From NCBI RefSeq assembly GCF_001865675.1, contig NZ_CP011319.1, positions 2,170,001-2,234,000 on the forward strand: a stretch of DNA of 64,000 bases. Reading direction: 5' to 3'. The stretch's first letter is position 1; each line of letters opens with the position of its first letter. Source of the stretch: Janthinobacterium sp. 1_2014MBL_MicDiv. GTDB lineage: Bacteria > Pseudomonadota > Gammaproteobacteria > Burkholderiales > Burkholderiaceae_D. The notes under the pieces were generated by a model. That model was not told the DNA's origin, did no database searches, and saw only the letters and a program-made list of their open reading frames with translations. Position numbers and translations under genes: made by a program. Below, piece after piece: positions 58,787 to 64,000 of the stretch.

Positions 58787-59704
58787 TCATTCGTAGGCGC
58801 CCAGCCTGCGCTGTTCGTCCGGCGTGAAACTGGCGTCGCGCAGCTGCTGTACGGCCGTCGCGTCCTGCGCGCCGCCGGGCAGGCTGGCCTTTTGCGCCTG
58901 ATAGGCGATGATGCGCTGCTGCCATTGCGATTCTTCGCGGTCCAGCTCGGCCAGGCGCGCCGCCGCCGCCGGCGTGAACGTGCTGGCGCGCAGGCGGTAG
59001 ACTTCATTCTCGCCGCCGCCCTGGGCCCGCAGCGCCTGCACCGAGGCGTCCAGCTTGGTCACCTGCAGCGGCGCGTCGCGCGCGGCGCGCTGGGCCGGCG
59101 ACAGGTGCTGGTCCAGCGCCGCCAGTTTCGCCTGGCGCTGCGCCTCGTCCAGCGTGGCGTCGCCGAGTATCGTCATGCGCGCCACGGCATCGTCGTCATA
59201 CGCGTCGCTGGCGCCGAACAGGCCCGCGCTTTCCTGCGCCGTAAAATAATTGCCGCGCAAGGCACGCATGGCTTGCAGCCGCGCGCGGGCCGCCATGGCG
59301 GGGTCGGCTTGCGCGGGCAGGGCCTGTTCCGCGCCGGCCAGCGCCTGCCTGTAGTCGAGGTAAGCGCCCAGCAGGCGCTTCGCTTCGCGCGCGGGGACGG
59401 GCGCCAGGCGCTGGTCCAGCTCCGCCTCGATCTGGTTGCGGATGGCGGCCAGCGGCTTTTCGCCGAGGCCCGCCAGGTAATAGTCGAACAGGTGGCCCAG
59501 TTCCGCGTCGACCACCAGCTTGTCGCCGGCGGCCACCGTCACGTTGCCGTCGGGCCGCGTGCCTTCCATCGAGCGCACGAACGCAAACAGGTCCGGCTCG
59601 GCCTTTTCCGGCGGCGGGGCCGGCGGCTCGCCCGGCCGCAGCGCCAGATACAGGGCCAGGGCCGCCACGCCGCCCGTCATCATCCATTTCGCGTTCGTGC
59701 GCAT
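58787..59704 (-). CDS. Lipase-specific foldase (lipase chaperone, Lif/LimA)
   Basis: A 305-residue protein with an N-terminal membrane anchor (WMMTGGVAALALYLAL), a Pro-rich linker and a long all-helical body, the architecture of Lif steric chaperones. The family motif RxxFDY(F/C)L(S/T)A appears as GHLFDYYLAG: Gly stands where Arg is normal and Ala-Gly at the end. It lies ten bases downstream of the lipase gene, in the usual lipase-foldase order. It folds the lipase in the periplasm before export. Confidence 0.88.
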   Translation of the reverse strand: MRTNAKWMMTGGVAALALYLALRPGEPPAPPPEKAEPDLFAFVRSMEGTRPDGNVTVAAGDKLVVDAELGHLFDYYLAGLGEKPLAAIRNQIEAELDQRLAPVPAREAKRLLGAYLDYRQALAGAEQALPAQADPAMAARARLQAMRALRGNYFTAQESAGLFGASDAYDDDAVARMTILGDATLDEAQRQAKLAALDQHLSPAQRAARDAPLQVTKLDASVQALRAQGGGENEVYRLRASTFTPAAAARLAELDREESQWQQRIIAYQAQKASLPGGAQDATAVQQLRDASFTPDEQRRLGAYE

Positions 59705-59714
59705 CGCCGTCTCC

Positions 59715-60629
59715 TTACAGTCCCAGGCCTTGCAGGCGGTTGGCCTGCTGGCGGAAGACGGTGACGGGGCTGGTCTCGAACAGGTTGACGATGCCGACGA
59801 ACTGGTTGACTTCATCGAGATGGTTCATCGCGTAATCGTCGCGGATCACCTTGCCCAGGTGGCTCGAGCAGCTGCTGACGAGGCCATCGTTCTTGGCGCC
59901 GCCAAAGGCCAGGCTGATGGCGGCCAGCAGCGGGTCGCCCACGTCGAGCACGTTCGTGTACGGCTGCGCGCCGCTCCACGAAAAGTAGTGCACGCCCTGC
60001 ACCTGGTAGGCGCCTTCGCCGCAGGCCGTGGCCGGGATGCCTTGCGGATGGCGGCTGTTGAAGGCCAGCGAACCGGCCGTGGACAGCGAGGCCAGCGAGG
60101 CGCCCGCGTTTTGCGGCAGCCCCTTGTTGCCCGACAAAATGCCGATCAGACTGGCGAGCGCATTGCCCAGCGCACCACTCGTGTTGGGGGCCGCGCCGAT
60201 GAGGATGTCGGCCACCTTCGAACCCTTGTTGACGCCGGCCACGCTGGTGACGGACGCCACCAGGTCGGGCCGCACGGAGGCCACGTAGCGGGCCGTGGGG
60301 CCGCCGTGGCTATGGCCGATCAGGTTGACCTTGGCCGCGCCCGTGGCGGCGAGGATTTGCCGCACCTGCGACAGCAGCTGCTCGCCGCGCACTTCCGTGC
60401 TGTTGGCGGCCGACACGGTGGTTACATAGACTTGCGCGCCGCCGCTGCGCAGGGCAGCGGGGACGCCATAGAAATATTCGACGGGACCCAGCTTGTCGAA
60501 GCCGAACAGGCCGTGCACGAGCACGATCGGGTATTTCGTTTGCGTGTAGCCGGCCGCGCTGGCGCTGCCGGGCAGGATGGCGATGGCGAGGAGCAGCGTG
60601 GATAGCAGTTGCCAAAAGCGAGTCTTCAT
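59715..60629 (-). CDS. Secreted triacylglycerol lipase (family I.1/I.2)
   Basis: A 304-residue lipase with signal peptide ending ASA (about residue 26). Oxyanion-hole motif YPIVLVHGLFGFD, nucleophile motif GHSHGG (Ser107), catalytic Asp probably in KNDGLVSSC, His in NHLDEVNQF; cysteines in ATACGEG and SSCSSHL can form the family disulphide. Its folding depends on the Lif protein encoded next. It would leave the cell by type II secretion, whose genes are not in this window. GGAGAC lies five bases before the ATG. Confidence 0.94.
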   Translation of the reverse strand: MKTRFWQLLSTLLLAIAILPGSASAAGYTQTKYPIVLVHGLFGFDKLGPVEYFYGVPAALRSGGAQVYVTTVSAANSTEVRGEQLLSQVRQILAATGAAKVNLIGHSHGGPTARYVASVRPDLVASVTSVAGVNKGSKVADILIGAAPNTSGALGNALASLIGILSGNKGLPQNAGASLASLSTAGSLAFNSRHPQGIPATACGEGAYQVQGVHYFSWSGAQPYTNVLDVGDPLLAAISLAFGGAKNDGLVSSCSSHLGKVIRDDYAMNHLDEVNQFVGIVNLFETSPVTVFRQQANRLQGLGL

Positions 60630-60964
60630 TTTGTCTCCGTTCTTATTAATAGTCGATTGAATTAATAGTGGAAATGTCGATGCTGTAGCGATTACCCGTG
60701 TGCCCACTGCACATTCTATCGATGCATGAAATATAGCGAGCGCTCGGTTTTTTGAATGTAGCACCGCTGGATTTAAATTGCATTTAAATTGCATGATGCA
60801 GCGCAATATCTGTGCGCATTCATCGTTGCTTATGCACTCATTGCATAGTTGAAAAGTAAAATAGTTGTTTTCCTGAGCTATAATCGGCCCCGCATCAGCC
60901 GTCCCGCCGTCTTGCAGCGCCGCCCAGGCACTGTATTTACACCGCTCATAACCGTTACTTGGGA
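60630..60964. promoter_or_regulatory. Divergent lipase / TetR regulatory region
   Basis: This 335-base AT-rich gap separates the lipase and TetR-type genes. It contains an exact tandem duplication of ATTTAAATTGC (60771-60792), each half centred on the palindrome ATTTAAAT, which is a candidate operator. On the plus strand TATAAT at 60879-60884 is a good -10 box for the regulator gene, with a poor -35. No small gene is seen. Confidence 0.55.
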
Positions 60965-61681
60965 ATGCACTTGTCGACCCATTTTAATTTCGAACAGTTT
61001 CAGCAGATGACGCCCTTGAATGGCGAAAACATCTGGGAATATATTCTTGACCGCCACGCGGGCCGTATCGGCGTCAAGCGCCGCAAGCCGGCGCTGGAAA
61101 ATCTCGAACGCATCTTCGGCGCCACGTTCCGCCTGGCCAATGACGTCGGTTTCCGCGCCATGAGCTTGCGCGACCTGTGCCGCGAGACGGGGCTGTCGAT
61201 GGGCGGCCTGTATGGCTACATCACCAGCAAGGACCAATTGGCCGAAATGATCGAGGACGTGGTGCGCCACGCCACGCAGGCGTTGCCGCTGCTGTTCGCC
61301 GACGTGAAGTCGCCGCTGGACCGCCTGGAAGCGATGATACGCTCGTCGATCTACCTGTCAGAAGTGCTGCAGCCGTGGTTTTACTTCGTCTTCATGGATT
61401 CGCGCGTGCTGCAGGTGGAGCAGCGCAGCATGGCGAAGAACTCCGAACTGTTCGTCCAGACCCTGATCGCCGCCACCATCGCGGAAATCGAGCCGAAGCC
61501 GCATGGCGATCCCACCTTGCTCTCCGCGCACTGCCTGGCCCTGTTCCAGGACTGGTACGTGAAACGCTGGAAGTACCGCGCCGCGAAAGTCAATGTCGAC
61601 GATTTTGCCGATAGCGTGGTCAGTACGGTGCGCAGGTATTTGAGCATGAGCGGCGAGGTAGGTCGGACTAGCGCAGCGTAA
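60965..61681 (+). CDS. TetR-family transcriptional regulator
   Basis: A 238-residue protein with an extended N-terminus of about 40 residues before the TetR helix-turn-helix (ATFRLANDVGFRAMSLRDLC, ETGLSMGGLYGYITSKDQLA). The ligand-binding part is helical (YLSEVLQPWFYFVFMDSR). The last seven residues, VGRTSAA, are read from a palindromic repeat (61658-61741). The gene is divergent from the lipase operon and may regulate it; that is inference. ATG at 60965 is used; an in-frame TTG lies six bases earlier. Confidence 0.87.
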   Translation: MHLSTHFNFEQFQQMTPLNGENIWEYILDRHAGRIGVKRRKPALENLERIFGATFRLANDVGFRAMSLRDLCRETGLSMGGLYGYITSKDQLAEMIEDVVRHATQALPLLFADVKSPLDRLEAMIRSSIYLSEVLQPWFYFVFMDSRVLQVEQRSMAKNSELFVQTLIAATIAEIEPKPHGDPTLLSAHCLALFQDWYVKRWKYRAAKVNVDDFADSVVSTVRRYLSMSGEVGRTSAA

Positions 61682-61741
61682 TCCGACACGCACGGACGGC
61701 GGCTCATGCCGGGTTACGCCGTTCCGGCTAACCCGACCTAC
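61658..61741. repeat. Palindromic repeat (GTAGGTCGG family) at the TetR gene 3' end
   Basis: GTAGGTCGG at 61658 and its complement CCGACCTAC at 61733 enclose inner blocks GTAATCCGAC and CGGGTTACG, giving a long interrupted hairpin. Elements with this core are common dispersed intergenic repeats in proteobacterial genomes. It supplies the final codons of the TetR gene and lies between it and the convergent mrcA gene. Confidence 0.8.
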
Positions 61742-61760
61742 GCGAACTGCCCTTTATCCA

Positions 61761-64000
61761 TCAGTTCGTGGTTTCCGGCGGCAGCGTCTCCGGCACGGCC
61801 GCCGGATCCGTCGGCGTCTCGGCCTCCATATCCAGCGTTTTCACGCCGTTCATGTCGATGAATTCATCGTACATCCATTCGCCATCGACCTGGCTCAGGC
61901 CCGCCGGCACGGCGCGCGCGACTTGCGGGCGCGTCGACAGGGCCGTGCGCATGTAGTCGATCCAGATCGGCATGGCCAGGGTGGCGCCGAATTCGCGCCC
62001 GCCCAGCGATTTCGGCTCGTCATAGCCCATCCACGCCACCGCCACGATGCCGCCGCCGTAGCCGGCGAACCAGCCGTCGACGGCGTCGCTGGTGGTGCCC
62101 GTCTTGCCGGCAAGGTCGCTGCGTCCGAGTTTCTTCGTCGCCGCCGCGCCCGTGCCCGAGCGCGTCACTTCGCGCAGCATGCTGTCCATGACGAAGGCGT
62201 TGCGCGGGTCCAGCGCCAGGGTCTTGTCGTCGTTCGGTGCCGGCGGCTTGGTCTGCATCAGGATGGCGCCCTTGGCGTCGACGATGCGGTCGATCAAATA
62301 CGGTTCCACCTGGTGGCCGCCGTTGGCGAACAGGGCGTAGGCGCCCGCCATCTGCACGGGCGTGACGGAACCCGTGCCCAGCGCCATGGTCAGGTTGTTC
62401 GGCTGGCGCGCCGGGTCGAAACCGAATTTCTCGAGGAAGTCGTGCGTGTACGACACGCCCAGCGCGCGCAGGATGCGCACCGAGGCCACGTTCTTCGATT
62501 GCGCCAGCGCATAGCGCATGGTGATGGGGCCGTCGAACTTGAAATCGTCATTCTGCGGCGCCCACACCTTGCCGCCCGCCTGCAGTGCCAAAGGCACGTC
62601 GTTGATCAGGGTGGCCGGCGAAAAGCCTTTTTCCAGCGCCGCCGAATACACGAAGGGTTTCATGGCCGAACCGGGCTGGCGCCACGCCTGCGTGACGTGG
62701 TTGAACTTTTGCAGGTTGTAGTCGAAGCCGCCCACCATGGCGTGGTAGGCGCCCGTGTCGGCGTCCAGCGAGACGAAGGCGGCGGCCACCAGCGGCACTT
62801 GCGTGATGGTCCAGTTGCCCTTGGCGTCCTGGCTGATGCGGATCACGGCGCCCGGGCGCAGCTTGATGCCGGCGCCGGCCTTGGCGGACAGGGCCGGGGC
62901 GGCGAAGCGCAGGCCGTCGCCCGTGATGGTCTTGGCGTCGCCGTCGCCGGTGTCGGCCACCACCTTGCCGCTGGCGACGTCGGTGACGACGGCGGCGATC
63001 AGGCCGTCGCTGTCCGGGCGTTTTTGCAGCGCAGCATCGATGGCGTCGTCGCGTTGTTCCGCATCAGGCGGCAAGTCGATGAAGGTTTCCGGGCCGCGGT
63101 AGCCGTGGCGCTGGTCGTAGGCGATGACGTTGCGGCGCGTCGAGGCGTAGGCCGCATCCTGGTCCGCCTTCAAGATCGTCGTGTAGACGCTGATGCCCCT
63201 GGTGTAGCTGTCTTCCTTGTATTGCGCAAACACGGCCTGGCGCGCCAGTTCGGCCACGTATTCGGCGTGCGTGTCGAAACCCTGCTTGCCGCGGCTGTTG
63301 ACATGCAGCGGCTGCGCCAGCGCCTGCCGGTACTGGCCTTCGCTGATGTAATCGAGTTCGCGCATGCGTTTCAAGACCAGCTGCTGGCGCGCGTGCGCCT
63401 TTTTCGGATTGCTGATCGGGTTGTGGCGCGAGGGGTTTTGCGGCAGGCCGGCCAGCATGGCCATTTCCGCGATTGACAGCTCGGACAGCGGCTTGCCGAA
63501 GTAGGTCTGCGCCGCGCTGCCGAAGCCGAACGAGCGCTGGCCCAGGTACATCTGGTTCATGTACAGCTCGAGAATCTGCTCCTTCGACAGGGCCGATTCG
63601 ATCTTCAGGGCCAGCATGATCTCGTTCAGCTTGCGCGAGGCGACTTTTTCGCGCGTCAGGAAGAAATTGCGCGCCACCTGCATGGTGATGGTCGAGCCGC
63701 CGCCGTGGCCGAAGCCGTGGCGCAAATTCGACAGCACGGCGCCGCCGGCGCGCACGAAGTCGATGCCGTGGTGTTCGTAGAAGCGGCTGTCCTCGATGGC
63801 CAGCAGGGCCTTTTTCATCATTTCCGGCACTTGCGCGATGGGCACGAAGTCGCGGTGCTCCTCGCCGAATTCGCCGATCAGCACATTGTCGGCCGTGTAC
63901 ACGCGCAGCGGGATCTTCGGCTGGTAGTCGGTGATGACGTCGAGCGCGGGCAGGCGCGGTTTGACATACAGGAACAGGTAGGCGGCCAGCAGCAGGGCGC
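61761..64000 (-). CDS. mrcA: Penicillin-binding protein 1A (N-terminus beyond right edge)
   Basis: At least 746 residues of a bifunctional class A PBP; the first few dozen residues lie outside the window and the reading frame is open to the edge (LLLAAYLFLYVKPRLPALDV just inside). The glycosyltransferase domain has EDSRFYEHHGID and GGGSTITMQVARNFF; the transpeptidase domain has SxxK in GSAMKPF, SKN in AQSKNVAS and KTGTT in LAGKTGTTSDAVDGWF. An OB-like insert is present between them. It polymerises and cross-links peptidoglycan. The acidic C-terminal tail is Pro/Thr/Glu-rich. Confidence 0.95.
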   Translation of the reverse strand, partial: ALLLAAYLFLYVKPRLPALDVITDYQPKIPLRVYTADNVLIGEFGEEHRDFVPIAQVPEMMKKALLAIEDSRFYEHHGIDFVRAGGAVLSNLRHGFGHGGGSTITMQVARNFFLTREKVASRKLNEIMLALKIESALSKEQILELYMNQMYLGQRSFGFGSAAQTYFGKPLSELSIAEMAMLAGLPQNPSRHNPISNPKKAHARQQLVLKRMRELDYISEGQYRQALAQPLHVNSRGKQGFDTHAEYVAELARQAVFAQYKEDSYTRGISVYTTILKADQDAAYASTRRNVIAYDQRHGYRGPETFIDLPPDAEQRDDAIDAALQKRPDSDGLIAAVVTDVASGKVVADTGDGDAKTITGDGLRFAAPALSAKAGAGIKLRPGAVIRISQDAKGNWTITQVPLVAAAFVSLDADTGAYHAMVGGFDYNLQKFNHVTQAWRQPGSAMKPFVYSAALEKGFSPATLINDVPLALQAGGKVWAPQNDDFKFDGPITMRYALAQSKNVASVRILRALGVSYTHDFLEKFGFDPARQPNNLTMALGTGSVTPVQMAGAYALFANGGHQVEPYLIDRIVDAKGAILMQTKPPAPNDDKTLALDPRNAFVMDSMLREVTRSGTGAAATKKLGRSDLAGKTGTTSDAVDGWFAGYGGGIVAVAWMGYDEPKSLGGREFGATLAMPIWIDYMRTALSTRPQVARAVPAGLSQVDGEWMYDEFIDMNGVKTLDMEAETPTDPAAVPETLPPETTN

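Noticed and set aside
1..64000. Prophage, insertion sequence or integrative element
   Set aside because: No transposase, integrase, phage structural gene or attachment-site duplication was seen.

Overview
The window is high-GC, densely packed bacterial DNA. Gene content (phaC-phaR, bamD divergent from rluD-pgeF, mfd-serB, mrcA, a lipase with its foldase, an MSHA pilus locus) and protein style point to a betaproteobacterium of the Oxalobacteraceae (Janthinobacterium, Massilia, Duganella or similar). That placement is inferred from gene content and not from any marker search. I see no rRNA, tRNA, CRISPR array, prophage or insertion sequence.

The left 27 kb is given over to two type IV filament machines facing away from each other. 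Cluster A (1-13567, minus strand) is a tightly overlapped run of twelve genes: an ABC-transporter ATPase, MshM-like ATPase with a C-terminal SPOR-like region, MshL-like secretin, MshN-like TPR protein, MshE-like motor ATPase, MshG-like platform protein, a fused PilM/PilN (GspL)-type protein, an MshJ/PilO-like protein, an MshK-like protein, two related pseudopilins and finally an ABC-2 permease cut by the window edge. It has no recognisable major pilin. Cluster B (13773-26976, plus strand) is a nearly complete MSHA pilus locus, mshE-G-F-A-C-D-O-P followed by mshI-PilN-like-J-K-L-M-N, with major pilin mshA followed by two hairpins before the minor pilins. No prepilin peptidase gene is in the window, so both systems would need one from elsewhere.

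The middle part (27-46 kb) is a mosaic of short units: an esterase, a serine hydrolase, an AraC regulator, a DUF2625 protein, an NTF2-like secreted protein, an HD-GYP protein that has lost its HD dyad, a YbdL-type aminotransferase, an orphan PIN protein, yaaA, bamD, rluD-pgeF, the PHA synthase phaC with its regulator phaR, rimO, a cystathionine beta-lyase, a small membrane protein and a membrane-anchored beta-lactamase-family protein. Several clear factor-independent terminators separate these units.

From 46 to 49 kb, next to a 16-bp tandem repeat array, lies a compact four-gene operon: a nucleotidyltransferase-like protein, a TIGR04222-type membrane protein ending in a Gly/Cys tail, a DUF692 (MNIO-type) metalloenzyme and an 85-residue protein. 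It looks like a post-translational modification system acting on the cysteine tail and is, with cluster A, the most interesting content here.

The right part (49-64 kb) holds mfd-serB, a 5'-nucleotidase, a chemoreceptor, a two-gene unit of unknown function, a lipase with its steric chaperone, a TetR regulator whose last codons are supplied by a palindromic repeat, and the PBP1A gene mrcA, truncated by the right edge. A 100-bp dispersed repeat occurs twice (38330 and 53705).
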